A DNA stretch of 64,000 nt, from contig NZ_JRHC01000001.1 of the NCBI RefSeq assembly GCF_000949475.1, positions 744,001 through 808,000 on the forward strand, written 5' to 3'. Positions 35,302-44,173 of this stretch are shown here, piece after piece; the stretch's first letter is position 1, and every line of letters starts with the position of its first letter. This DNA comes from Draconibacterium sediminis (lineage in GTDB: Bacteria; Bacteroidota; Bacteroidia; Bacteroidales; Prolixibacteraceae). The notes below the pieces were generated by a model that searched no databases, had not been told where the DNA came from, and was given only the letters and a program-made list of their open reading frames with translations. The position numbers and the translations under genes are program-made.

Positions 35302-35352
35302 AAAAAATATTTGCCTAAAAGTACGGGATTTTATGGAATGCGCTTAATAATC

Positions 35353-36216
35353 TTAACCGAAGTTGGTGTGGATCCATTTTTCCACATCTTCCATCAGCCA
35401 GTTAGGTGTTGAGGTAGCACCACAGATACCCACCGACTTAACGCCATCAAACCATTCCTGTTTTATTTCGTCGAGATTTGAAATGAAATACGAATCGTCA
35501 TTCACCTCTTTACAAATGGTGTAAAGGTATTGTCCGTTCGAGCTTTTTCGCCCGGCAACAAACAGGATCATATCAAAACGTTCTGCAAACTTTTTCAGGT
35601 TAGGAACGCGGTTCGACACCTGACGGCAAATGGTATCCTTTATTTCAACCGGAACTCCCGGCTCGGTGGTTTCTTTTACTTTTTGGGCAATTTCATGAAA
35701 GTCTTCTATTCGCTTGGTAGTTTGAGAATACAACGAAACCGGTCGGCTTTTGTCGATCTTGTCTACATCGGCAATACTTTCAATAATGATGGCATTGTGT
35801 TTGGTTTGCCCGTTGAGGCCTTCAATTTCGGCGTGCCCTTTTTTACCGTAGATAACTACCTGCCCTTCAATTTGCGAATGTTTGGAATACGAGCTTTTAA
35901 CCTTTTCCTGTAAGGTTAGTACAACCGGACAGGTTGCATCAATTAGTTCCACGTTATTGGCTTTGGCATACTCGTAAGTCTCCGGCGGTTCTCCATGGGC
36001 GCGGATTAAAACTTTGCAGTTGCTGAGGGTAAAAAATTCCTCCTTCGAGATCGATTTTAATCCCATTCTCTCGAGGCGTTCCACTTCCATTCCGTTGTGA
36101 ACGATATCGCCCAAACAATACAGTTGCTTCGCCTGCTTCAATTCATCCTCCGCTGCTTTGATTGCGTTGATCACGCCAAAACAGAATCCCGATCTTCTAT
36201 CTATCTCAACAATCAT
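35353..36216 (-). CDS. ispH: 4-hydroxy-3-methylbut-2-enyl diphosphate reductase
   Basis: 287 residues. Last step of the MEP pathway, giving IPP and DMAPP. The three conserved Fe-S cysteines are visible in GFCFGV (C12), DATCPVV (about C95) and DTICRQ (about C195). LGDIVHNG and GATSTPNWL contact the substrate. Its ATG overlaps the stop of cmk by four bases (ATGA), so the two are coupled. Confidence 0.95.
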   Translation of the reverse strand: MIVEIDRRSGFCFGVINAIKAAEDELKQAKQLYCLGDIVHNGMEVERLERMGLKSISKEEFFTLSNCKVLIRAHGEPPETYEYAKANNVELIDATCPVVLTLQEKVKSSYSKHSQIEGQVVIYGKKGHAEIEGLNGQTKHNAIIIESIADVDKIDKSRPVSLYSQTTKRIEDFHEIAQKVKETTEPGVPVEIKDTICRQVSNRVPNLKKFAERFDMILFVAGRKSSNGQYLYTICKEVNDDSYFISNLDEIKQEWFDGVKSVGICGATSTPNWLMEDVEKWIHTNFG

Positions 36217-36911
36217 TTTCCTTCAGTAATTTCTTTTACTTTCTTAACGGCCCAATCCAATTGTTGTTCGCGCGTTAGCTCACTATTATCAAGAATTAAT
36301 GCATCGTCGGCTCGTTTTAAGGGACTTACGGCCCGTGTAGAATCAATTTTATCGCGCCCCTCAACATTAGCCAAAATCTCTTCGAAGTTTACGTTGTCGC
36401 CTTTTTCAGTGAGTTCGAGGTAACGTCGCTGTGCACGAATTTCGGGCGAGGCAGTCATAAATATTTTTAGTTCGGCATCGGGGAAGACCACGGTGCCAAT
36501 ATCGCGCCCATCCATAACAATGCCTTTGTTTATCCCGTTTTCGCGCTGCTGGCGTACCATTTCATGGCGCACTTCGGCAATGGTACTAATAGGGCTTACA
36601 TTCTCTGAAACTTCCAACTGGCGGATCTCATCTTCCACATTTTCACCATTCAGGAAAGTGGTGTTTTTTCCGGCTTTTTCATCCCATTGAAATGTAATTT
36701 TAATGTCTTTCAATCCATCGATAACTTTTTGTGTGTCGGGAATCTTATTCTCAATCCATCCGTTGCGAAGGGCAACCAAAGTTACCACACGGTACATGGC
36801 TCCGGTGTCGATATAAACGTATCCAAGTCGCTGAGCAAGTGACTTGGCCATGGTGCTTTTGCCGCAAGACGAATGGCCATCAATGGCGATGATAATCTTT
36901 TTGTCGTTCAT
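36213..36911 (-). CDS. cmk: Cytidylate kinase
   Basis: 232 residues. Phosphorylates CMP and dCMP. P-loop GHSSCGKST (about 12-20), then YIDTGAMYR and MDGRDIGTVVFPDA, the nucleoside-binding segments of bacterial CMP kinases. First of the cmk-ispH pair. Confidence 0.95.
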   Translation of the reverse strand: MNDKKIIIAIDGHSSCGKSTMAKSLAQRLGYVYIDTGAMYRVVTLVALRNGWIENKIPDTQKVIDGLKDIKITFQWDEKAGKNTTFLNGENVEDEIRQLEVSENVSPISTIAEVRHEMVRQQRENGINKGIVMDGRDIGTVVFPDAELKIFMTASPEIRAQRRYLELTEKGDNVNFEEILANVEGRDKIDSTRAVSPLKRADDALILDNSELTREQQLDWAVKKVKEITEGK

Positions 36912-36972
36912 GTTTCTTTAGGAATTTGGAGCAAATATGGGGAAATTTTAATTAAGATTCAATTGTCTGATT

Positions 36973-38001
36973 TTAGAAATTATTGTTCAGGTTAACCGAC
37001 ACCGAAAACAGGTTAGATGAGCCAGCTAAATGAAATCTGGAAATGGCATAATCAAAATGAAAACGTTTGATTTTTAAGCCGAACCCGGCAGAAAACCCAA
37101 CAGTTGATGCTTTGTTGTCGAATTTTAGCTCTTGACGCCGTTGGTAATTGTAACCCACTCGCAGGGTAAAATTTTCGGAAGGAAGAATCTCTGCTCCCAG
37201 CACCAGGTGACGCATCGTTTGTTTGGCAAAACCCTCCTCGCGCTGGTGAATGGTTTCGCCGTTAAAGTCCTTCTCTTCATCGCTTGATGCCAGATCCCAG
37301 TGGTTAAGGTGTTGCAAAGTAGCCGAAAAAACAAGCGGAGCGTGTTGTAAGCGTTTGCTGATTCCTGCCTGAATGTTCAGCGGAATGCGTTCGCTATCGG
37401 CTCCATCGTAGTACTTTGATATTTGTGTACCGAAGTTGCGCACCACAAAAGCCAGGTTTGTATAACCGTCTTTGCTGGCAAAACTTACCCCCAGGTCGGC
37501 AGCAATTCCAAACGACTGGTAGGTTTCGAACGACGATAAAATAGGTTTCAGGTTGATCCCGTAATTCAGCCTCTTGTAGCTGTTCGAATAAATGAGGTTA
37601 AGTGCGTATTCTGCCGCTTTAAAAGTGATTCCGGTAAGTTCGCCGGCTTCTGTGGCTTCATCGAACTGCCCGTAATTGATGTAGTGCATGCCCACCGCAA
37701 AATTTCCAATTCCATCGTAGGTTTTGGCGTACGAAGCATAACCATAATTTACATCGGCAAGGTAATTTACGTAATTTACCAAAAGGCGGTGGTCCATGTC
37801 TTCGTGAAGTAGTGCCGGGTTGGCGTAGGGCAGGTTCAGATCGCTTGAATCGTTTATGGCAATTTGAGTACCTCCCAAAGCAGCAATACGCGCCGAGTTC
37901 GTCAGCTCCAGAAACTGGTAGGTATATTCACCTCCAATTTGGGCCTTTCCCGCAAACATCGAAAAACAAAAGAATATAAAAAGGTAAATTTTTCGCTTCA
38001 T
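36973..38001 (-). CDS. porQ: Type IX secretion system outer-membrane protein PorQ
   Basis: 342 residues with a signal peptide (1-20). The mature part starts QIGGEYTYQFLELTNSARIAALGG, a PorV/PorQ-like N-terminal motif, and then alternates strands of an outer-membrane beta-barrel to a final aromatic-N-F terminus (NLNNNF). PorQ tethers part of the type IX attachment complex with PorZ. Its position directly before cmk is the usual Bacteroidota arrangement. Other T9SS core genes are not in the window. Confidence 0.85.
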   Translation of the reverse strand: MKRKIYLFIFFCFSMFAGKAQIGGEYTYQFLELTNSARIAALGGTQIAINDSSDLNLPYANPALLHEDMDHRLLVNYVNYLADVNYGYASYAKTYDGIGNFAVGMHYINYGQFDEATEAGELTGITFKAAEYALNLIYSNSYKRLNYGINLKPILSSFETYQSFGIAADLGVSFASKDGYTNLAFVVRNFGTQISKYYDGADSERIPLNIQAGISKRLQHAPLVFSATLQHLNHWDLASSDEEKDFNGETIHQREEGFAKQTMRHLVLGAEILPSENFTLRVGYNYQRRQELKFDNKASTVGFSAGFGLKIKRFHFDYAISRFHLAGSSNLFSVSVNLNNNF

Positions 38002-38028
38002 GCGCGATCGTCATTTTTTCTAAAACGC

Positions 38029-38036
38029 CAAAGGTA
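38029..38036 (-). promoter_or_regulatory. Candidate -7 box of porQ
   Basis: TACCTTTG on the minus strand, 27 bp before the porQ start at 38001; the -33 element is unclear. Confidence 0.4.
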
Positions 38037-38089
38037 TTTAATTATTATTATAGGGGAAACACATTGGAGGAATTATCGGTATTGGAACA

Positions 38090-38118
38090 CTGATGACGCG
38101 GATTGAAAAGATATTCGC
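38090..38118. repeat. Copy 2 of the dispersed 29-bp repeat
   Basis: CTGATGACGCGGATT then N5 then GATATTCGC, between porQ and the GNAT gene. 22 of 29 positions match copy 1. Confidence 0.6.
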
Positions 38119-38140
38119 TGTAATGTAACGATCAAAACAT

Positions 38141-38617
38141 TTAATTGCCGTTAGTAAGCATATCTTTTCTCATTAAGGCATTTTCCAGCTCAACTCCTCT
38201 GACTTCAACTTTTTTACTTCTTATCGTTTTGAACCCAAAATTTTTAAAGAATGGCTGAGCTGCCAAACTAACATCAGAGCTTAATTCTGTTATGTCTTTC
38301 TTTTTAGCTTTTTGGAGAAGAAAATTCATTAGCTGTTTTCCAATTCCTCTGCCTGAATATCCTCCGCGCACAAAAAAATGATCGATATAACCTGAGGACT
38401 GCAAATCGGCGTATCCAAGAATTTTGTCATTATCGAGTATTACAAATGGATTGATTCGATGCATTTTATTTTTCCATTCTTCACGATCAATAGAATTGGG
38501 AGCCCATGCTTGTAACTGTTCCCGGTTGTAATAATTTGCTGCATTTTCTCTTACTGATGAAACAAAAACCTCCATCAGCTGAATTTCTTCCCCGGGTTTA
38601 TATCTTCTAATCTTCAT
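38141..38617 (-). CDS. GNAT-family N-acetyltransferase
   Basis: 158 residues from ATG 38615-38617. Acetyl-CoA-binding fold with the motif A segment VRGGYSGRGIGKQLMNF (the R/Q-x-x-G-x-G/A pyrophosphate loop) and the motif B tail FFKNFGFKT. The substrate is unknown. An ATG ten codons upstream is in frame but lies in a repeat. It stands alone and is flanked by repeats on both sides. Confidence 0.88.
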   Translation of the reverse strand: MKIRRYKPGEEIQLMEVFVSSVRENAANYYNREQLQAWAPNSIDREEWKNKMHRINPFVILDNDKILGYADLQSSGYIDHFFVRGGYSGRGIGKQLMNFLLQKAKKKDITELSSDVSLAAQPFFKNFGFKTIRSKKVEVRGVELENALMRKDMLTNGN

Positions 38618-38648
38618 TGGAGTGGTATGATATTTCGGTATTTGCACA

Positions 38649-38677
38649 CTGATAACGCGGGTTGTAATGATAGTCTT
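38649..38677. repeat. Copy 3 (degenerate) of the dispersed repeat
   Basis: CTGATAACGCGGGTTGTAAT then GATAG; keeps the spacing of copies 1-2 with more substitutions. Confidence 0.45.
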
Positions 38678-38700
38678 ACTCCGGGTGAGACCATCAGCAG

Positions 38701-39552
38701 TTAATCAACCGGAAGCCGCTCCGGCCAGATATTGGGCAGCTCACCACTAAAACCAATTTCAGGGAGATTGTCGATTAAGTTCATCTCTTCCTTAGTAAGT
38801 TCGAAATCGAATAAGTTCAGATTGTCAAGAATTCGTTCGTGGGTAGTTGATTTTGGAATAACCACCACATGGTGTTGAGTGATCCAACGCAGGCAAACTT
38901 TTGCAATCGATTGATTATGGTTTTTTGCAATTTGCTGCAAGGTTTTATTATCGAACACACGCCCACGCGCCAGTGGCGACCAGGCTTCAATTACAATGTT
39001 GTATTTCTGGCAAAACGCTGTCAGTTCCGGCTGCCAGTACCCGGGGTGAAACTCAATTTGGTTTACCGCCGGTTTTACATTGGCAGTCTTAAAAAGTGCA
39101 TCTAAATGTTCCTGCCAGAAATTACTTACACCAATCGATTTTATTTTTCCTTCGGCCTGCAGTTCTTCCATGGCACGCCAGGTGTCGGCATTGGCTTTTT
39201 GCCAGTTGTTGTAGTTTTTTGCATTGGCCGGCCAGTGTATCAGGTAGAGGTCGATGTAATCCAGGTCGAGCTTTTTTAGCGATTTTTCGAATTCTTTTTT
39301 GGCGGATCCGTATCCTAAACAATCGCGCCATAATTTAGTGGTTACAATAATCTCTTCGCGCGGAATACCACTGGCTTTTATGCCTTTGCCAACGGCTTCT
39401 TCGTTAAAGTAAAAGGCCGCCGTATCAATTAAACGGTAACCGTTTTGCAGGGCAAATTTTACCGCATCAACTCCTTCTTCTTCGTTTGATTTATAGGTTC
39501 CGAAACCAATTATTGGTAGTTCGTTTCCGTCGTTTAATAGTAGTTTTTTCAT
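38701..39552 (-). CDS. Aldo/keto reductase
   Basis: 283 residues. NADPH-dependent TIM-barrel enzyme. The catalytic tetrad reads D in LIDTAAFYFNE (with the Tyr in the same motif), K in TTKLW and H in LIHWP. C-terminal PKSTTHERI contacts the 2'-phosphate of NADP. It reduces small aldehydes or ketones, and the exact substrate is unknown. Preceded by a short tail-anchored gene. Confidence 0.9.
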   Translation of the reverse strand: MKKLLLNDGNELPIIGFGTYKSNEEEGVDAVKFALQNGYRLIDTAAFYFNEEAVGKGIKASGIPREEIIVTTKLWRDCLGYGSAKKEFEKSLKKLDLDYIDLYLIHWPANAKNYNNWQKANADTWRAMEELQAEGKIKSIGVSNFWQEHLDALFKTANVKPAVNQIEFHPGYWQPELTAFCQKYNIVIEAWSPLARGRVFDNKTLQQIAKNHNQSIAKVCLRWITQHHVVVIPKSTTHERILDNLNLFDFELTKEEMNLIDNLPEIGFSGELPNIWPERLPVD

Positions 39553-39570
39553 AGGGTGTAATTTTTAGGT

Positions 39571-39592
39571 GGATGACGGGGATTTTAAAATA
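39571..39592. repeat. Copy 4 (degenerate) of the dispersed repeat
   Basis: GGATGACGGGGATT plus an A/T tail, overlapping the 3' end of the gene at 39585-39908. The most diverged member, included because of the shared GATGAC-n-n-n-GATT core. Confidence 0.35.
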
Positions 39593-39908
39593 AATCGAAG
39601 TGGTCGTTAAAGTATACAAATATTAGAAATACTATTACCAGTCCAATTGCAACACTCATCATTATCTTCCAATTGTTGATTCTTGTCTCTTCTTGCAGTT
39701 TCGATTGAAGTTCTTTTTTGTAGCTATCGGAATAAGTTTTGTTTTTTAGAAAGGTAAAGTCGCGTTTTTTTATGTGGTAGTAGCTGTTTACTTCCGGACC
39801 TACTGATGCAGCACCGCCACCTCCATCAGGTTTACTGCGTCTTCCAAGGTATTTTCTGGGTTTCATCGTTGAAATCCAGCGTTGCATTCCGAGGCCGTTG
39901 TATCCCAT
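39585..39908 (-). CDS. Small tail-anchored membrane protein, unknown function
   Basis: 107 residues, with basic N-terminus (MGYNGLGMQRWISTMKPRK) and one membrane helix near residues 82-101 close to the C-terminus. The middle is helical and charged. No family is recognised. The consistent codon use and the conserved-looking head suggest a real gene rather than chance. Confidence 0.55.
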   Translation of the reverse strand: MGYNGLGMQRWISTMKPRKYLGRRSKPDGGGGAASVGPEVNSYYHIKKRDFTFLKNKTYSDSYKKELQSKLQEETRINNWKIMMSVAIGLVIVFLIFVYFNDHFDLF

Positions 39909-40146
39909 GGTGTTGGTTTTTATGATTTGCCTTAAAGTTAGAAATTTTCTATTTAATCTGTTTGTCGATTGCTCCGACTCACATCCTTTCGGGAATAGTT
40001 TGACTTAGTTACTGATTTATAAAAAGATGGTGTATAACATAAAGAAAAGACTGAAAATAAGGTTATTCACGGATAAAAGCAATTGAACATTGTATTATTT
40101 ATTTCTACATTTATAGCTGAATCAACAGAAACTAAAAAATAAACCA
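39909..40146. other. 238-bp intergenic region, nothing distinct
   Basis: Divergent promoter region between the small membrane protein and the outer-membrane protein gene. A weak TTG-N13-TACATTTA is the only promoter-like match, with too short a spacer. I see no other structure. Confidence 0.3.
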
Positions 40147-42585
40147 ATGCGCTCTCCTTTAACATGGTTATTTCTGTTTTTACTCTCCACTCATAACCTT
40201 TACTCACAAGGTAATCCGGATTTCGATGCTGCTAAAAACCGTCCTGATTTTCAAAAACTGTATGTACAAACCGACCGTGAGATCTACTTTTTGGGCGATA
40301 CCATTTGGTTGAGTGCTTATCTGCTCGACGCGAAAACGCATATTCCGGTTAAAAATGATCAGAACTTGCATGTTGATTTAATTGACTCAACAGGAACGAT
40401 AGTGAAGTCTGAAATTTTTCCTGTGTGCAACGGATTCGGGGAAGGGAATATTCCAATTGCCGATTCGGTGCTCACCGGTAATTTTGTATTCCGGGCTTAC
40501 ACCAACTACCTCCGAAACTTTGGCGACGATAGTTATTTTTACAAATCGCTGCCCATTGAGCGAACCAAAAACTCGTTTGAGATTGAAGATGATGCCCCGG
40601 ATGAAAATAACAGATCGGAAGTGGAACCTCTGGTTCGTTTTTTCCCTGAAGGTGGTATTTTGCTGGAACATACCCCGAATATTATTGGCGTAAAAATTAC
40701 GGGGAAGAATGGTGAAAGTATAAACACCAATGGAGTAGTGTTGAATGAAGACAAAAAAACTGTAGCCCGTTTCGAGACCAACTACAAAGGGCTGGGCAAG
40801 TTTGATTTTTACCCAAACAGCGGCGAAAAATACACCGTGGTTTTAAATGCCTTTCCAAGGTTAAAAGTTGCGTTTTGGGAACCGGAGGAAGAGGGCATAA
40901 AACTTCAGCTGTATAACAATTCCGAAGATCTTTTGCATGTTGGTATTTTAAGTAACTCTAAAAATTATTTGCGCGAGAAATACACGCTGGCCTGCATGAA
41001 TCGGGGAGAAGTTATCTTCTACAAAAAGGTAAAACCAAGCCAAAACGATTTTAGTGTAAAAATTGAGAAGACTAAATTTGGCGCCGGAATAAACCGCCTC
41101 GTGTTATTAAACGAAGATTTAAATCCGGTTTCGGAACGTTTGTATTTTAACAACCATGTTGAAACAAATTCCATCCGGGTGGCATTGCAGGATCAAGTTT
41201 ATTCAAATCGTAGTTTGGTAAATTTTAAGTTGATTCCCGATGAAAAATTCCTATCGGATAGCGTGAGGCTTTCCGTTGCTGTTGTTAACGAAAATAGTTT
41301 GAATGCTTTCGGTGAATCGCAAACCATGTTGTCGCAGTTGTACCTCGATGCTGAGCTTATTGGCCGCATTGAATCGCCGGCCGATTATTTCAACGATGAA
41401 CCCGAAATTTCTTCCGAACAAAAACTCGATTTACTGATGTTAACGCACGGCTGGAGCAGCTATTTCTGGAATAAAATTGAGGACTCCGATGAAAAGGATT
41501 TTAAGTATCCTCTTACTGCAGGTTTTACTATTGAAGGTTATGTAACAAACTTGTGGAATAAGAAACGGGTGGGCAATAGTGAAGTACTTCTTATGGTGCA
41601 AAACGATAGTTTATTTACCTCATGGGAAACCACTGACGAAGAAGGCCGCTTCGTTTTTCAGCATATCAATCTGGCCGATTCGGCAGCTATTACCTTGCAG
41701 GCCCGAAAAAGTGATGAAAGTGAAAACACAAGGGTAACGCTTGAACCGTTGACTACCATTTCGGCGGCCTTTAATCCGAATATATTCAAACAGTATTCAG
41801 AACGAAATAAAATTCCGCTCGAACTCTACCGACAGAACTATTATGCAAGTATGGCCGAAAAGGAATTTGAACCTGAAAAAGATGTGATAATGATTGATGT
41901 GGTAGAAGTTACGGCCAATGCCCCGGAGCAGGAGGAAGTAAAATTTTCGCAGATTTATTCGGAACCTGATATAATGATTAAACCCAAAGAGGGTGATTTT
42001 ATGGCTAATTATTTAGAGGATTTTCTACTCGAAAAAGCGCCTGCATTTTTTGGGAATAATATGCCAATGTCGTTGCTTGGTGGAAGTGCTAAATTTAGTT
42101 TTATCGTATACTTGGATGGTATTCTTTGGACGAATGAATTTAATCCAATATTACCTCCGATATCTGTTAGCAATATTGATAGGGTAGATATAATTGATAC
42201 GCATAACCCAACAGGCATGGCTTTGTTGGGTTCCAGAGGATCAGGAGGTGCCGTTTTTATTTACACCAAACGTGGTGCTCCGGATGAGGTGCGTGAAAAA
42301 CATTTAAAAGGGGTAATCAAACAAAAGATAAATGGTTTTTCGAAATACCGGGAGTTTTATTCTCCAATTTATACCGCCGAAAACAGGAATTCGGAAAAAC
42401 CGGATTACCGAACCACGCTATACTGGAATCCTTCGGTGAAACTTTATAACGGAGAGGCGAATATTTCGTTTTTTACATCGGATGATATTGCCCGCTACAA
42501 AGTTTTGGTGGAAGGGATTACAACTACTGGTACCGTATGTTTTGGAGAAATGAATTTTGAGGTTACACCGGAAGCAGAAAATTAG
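40147..42585 (+). CDS. MG2-like outer-membrane protein with TonB-plug-like C-terminus
   Basis: 812 residues with a signal peptide (1-20). Residues about 30-130 match the macroglobulin-type MG2 strand pattern (KLYVQTDREIYFLGDTIWLSAYLLD). Beta-rich middle. Residues about 640-720 hold a TonB-plug-like segment (SNIDRVDIIDTHN, then GSRGSGGAVFIYTKRG). Only about 100 residues follow the plug, so no receptor barrel is present. This is a known odd architecture in Bacteroidota and the cargo is unknown. Gene stands alone. Confidence 0.65.
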   Translation: MRSPLTWLFLFLLSTHNLYSQGNPDFDAAKNRPDFQKLYVQTDREIYFLGDTIWLSAYLLDAKTHIPVKNDQNLHVDLIDSTGTIVKSEIFPVCNGFGEGNIPIADSVLTGNFVFRAYTNYLRNFGDDSYFYKSLPIERTKNSFEIEDDAPDENNRSEVEPLVRFFPEGGILLEHTPNIIGVKITGKNGESINTNGVVLNEDKKTVARFETNYKGLGKFDFYPNSGEKYTVVLNAFPRLKVAFWEPEEEGIKLQLYNNSEDLLHVGILSNSKNYLREKYTLACMNRGEVIFYKKVKPSQNDFSVKIEKTKFGAGINRLVLLNEDLNPVSERLYFNNHVETNSIRVALQDQVYSNRSLVNFKLIPDEKFLSDSVRLSVAVVNENSLNAFGESQTMLSQLYLDAELIGRIESPADYFNDEPEISSEQKLDLLMLTHGWSSYFWNKIEDSDEKDFKYPLTAGFTIEGYVTNLWNKKRVGNSEVLLMVQNDSLFTSWETTDEEGRFVFQHINLADSAAITLQARKSDESENTRVTLEPLTTISAAFNPNIFKQYSERNKIPLELYRQNYYASMAEKEFEPEKDVIMIDVVEVTANAPEQEEVKFSQIYSEPDIMIKPKEGDFMANYLEDFLLEKAPAFFGNNMPMSLLGGSAKFSFIVYLDGILWTNEFNPILPPISVSNIDRVDIIDTHNPTGMALLGSRGSGGAVFIYTKRGAPDEVREKHLKGVIKQKINGFSKYREFYSPIYTAENRNSEKPDYRTTLYWNPSVKLYNGEANISFFTSDDIARYKVLVEGITTTGTVCFGEMNFEVTPEAEN

Positions 42586-42605
42586 CATTGTTCCCGGAGT
42601 AACTC

Positions 42606-43106
42606 TTAAAAATTTTCCTTCTTCAGCTCTTCAAAAACGTCCAAAACCACCGGGCAGGTTTCGCAGTTTTTGTGCGACAGATCGAGAATCTGGTAAAAAC
42701 GTTTTCGGTCGGTGTGTGGGTATTCGCGACAGGCTTTTGGCCGGCTTTCGTACACCATGCAGTAGTTGTCGGGCATCAGAAAAGGGCAGGGGTGCTCATT
42801 AAAAACAAAGTCGCCGTCTTCGTCAGTCTTTATGTATTGCCCCATAAAATCGGGCACTTTCATTTTCAGGTGTTTGGCCAGTCGTTCAATGTCTTTGTCA
42901 ATCAGCCGCGGGCCGATAGTTTTGCAACAGTTGGCGCAATCCAGGCAATCGAAATTATCAAAGGCTTCGTAATGCAGGGCATGCACCACGTCATCAAGCC
43001 GCCTGGGTTTTTTCTTTTTCAGCTTTTTCAACAAAGCATTGGTTTCCGGCCGGCTTTTGTCGGTCAGCAGTTTTAATTCTTCCGGTGTTTTATAATTGAT
43101 GTTCAT
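42606..43106 (-). CDS. YkgJ-family cysteine-cluster protein
   Basis: 166 residues. Two cysteine groups: CLDCANCCK (about 55-63) and later CMVYESRPKACREYPHTD, with CETCP near the C-terminus. The CxxCxxCC signature is that of the zinc- or iron-sulfur-binding YkgJ family. No catalytic role is known. Overlaps no other gene and is 12 bp from the EamA gene upstream, so they may be co-transcribed. Confidence 0.88.
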   Translation of the reverse strand: MNINYKTPEELKLLTDKSRPETNALLKKLKKKKPRRLDDVVHALHYEAFDNFDCLDCANCCKTIGPRLIDKDIERLAKHLKMKVPDFMGQYIKTDEDGDFVFNEHPCPFLMPDNYCMVYESRPKACREYPHTDRKRFYQILDLSHKNCETCPVVLDVFEELKKENF

Positions 43107-43118
43107 TTGTGCTGCTAT

Positions 43119-44042
43119 TTATTTCCGGTGTACTTCAACCGCTTTTAGGCGTCCGTTCGTATCTTTTTTCTTTATTTGAGAAAGGAATAGCCCCGAGACA
43201 ACCACAATAATACCAACGATTTTTTGAAGTCCCAGTTCATCTTTCAGAATAAAAAATGATAAAACGGCCACAAACACCGGTATAAGGTTTATAAACGTAT
43301 TTGTGCGCGTAACTCCAATTTGTCGTACACTTTGGGTGAAAAATACAAAGGCCAGCGTTGACGAGAAAACGGCCAGCAAAACAATTGCCCGGAAGGCCTG
43401 CGGATGGAAAGGAGTTTGAATAAAGTCTTTTACATCAACAATAAGCCAGATGGGTAAAAACAATACTACACCGATAAAATTCTGATAAGCAATAATGGTT
43501 AGCGTGTTATAGCGCGATGCCAGATTTTTAAGAATAATGGCATAAGCTATTGCTGATAAAACGGCCATAAATTCAAGCCCAACGCCCAATGGCGAAGCAT
43601 CGAACCTAAAACTGCCGTTTAGCACAACAAGAGCAACACCGACAAATGAAAAAAGGAGCCCTAAAAGGTTCATCGCTCTTACTTTTTCTTTGTGGAAATA
43701 CCAGGCGGCTACGGGTGTAAGTAATGGAATTGTAGCCACAATTACTGCGGCCACTGTTGACGACACGTATTGCAATCCGTAACTTTCTCCTAAAAAGTAC
43801 AGGAAGGGTTCGAACATCGACATAAAGAAAAACAGTTTGTAGTCTCGTTTTTCAGGCCTTTGTAAGCGTTTTAAGAACCATGCAATTACAGTTATAAGCA
43901 GCGCGGCTATGGCCAGCCTTAGTATTACCACTGTTATTGGTTTGTAGGCAATAAACGCTATTTTGAACCATACAAACGAGAAACTCCAGAAAAAAGCGGC
44001 GCCCAAGGCTGAAAGTATCGCTGTCAGGTCTTTATTTTTCAT
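43119..44042 (-). CDS. EamA-type drug/metabolite transporter
   Basis: 307 residues, ten predicted membrane helices in two five-helix repeats, each starting with an aromatic-rich helix (AFFWSFSFVWFK). Inner-membrane DMT family; exports or exchanges small organic molecules. The second half carries the tell-tale STLAFVFFTQSV. ATG 44040-44042 is chosen over one seven codons upstream. Confidence 0.88.
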   Translation of the reverse strand: MKNKDLTAILSALGAAFFWSFSFVWFKIAFIAYKPITVVILRLAIAALLITVIAWFLKRLQRPEKRDYKLFFFMSMFEPFLYFLGESYGLQYVSSTVAAVIVATIPLLTPVAAWYFHKEKVRAMNLLGLLFSFVGVALVVLNGSFRFDASPLGVGLEFMAVLSAIAYAIILKNLASRYNTLTIIAYQNFIGVVLFLPIWLIVDVKDFIQTPFHPQAFRAIVLLAVFSSTLAFVFFTQSVRQIGVTRTNTFINLIPVFVAVLSFFILKDELGLQKIVGIIVVVSGLFLSQIKKKDTNGRLKAVEVHRK

Positions 44043-44173
44043 GTGGTAAATTTGAAGAAGCAAAAGTAGCGATTAAGTGTGCTCGATTGTGGGAATAATA
44101 GCTGAAAAAAGCCATCTTTGTGACAAAATCACTTTTTTGTGATAAGATTTAAATACCTAAAACCAATTTAAAA

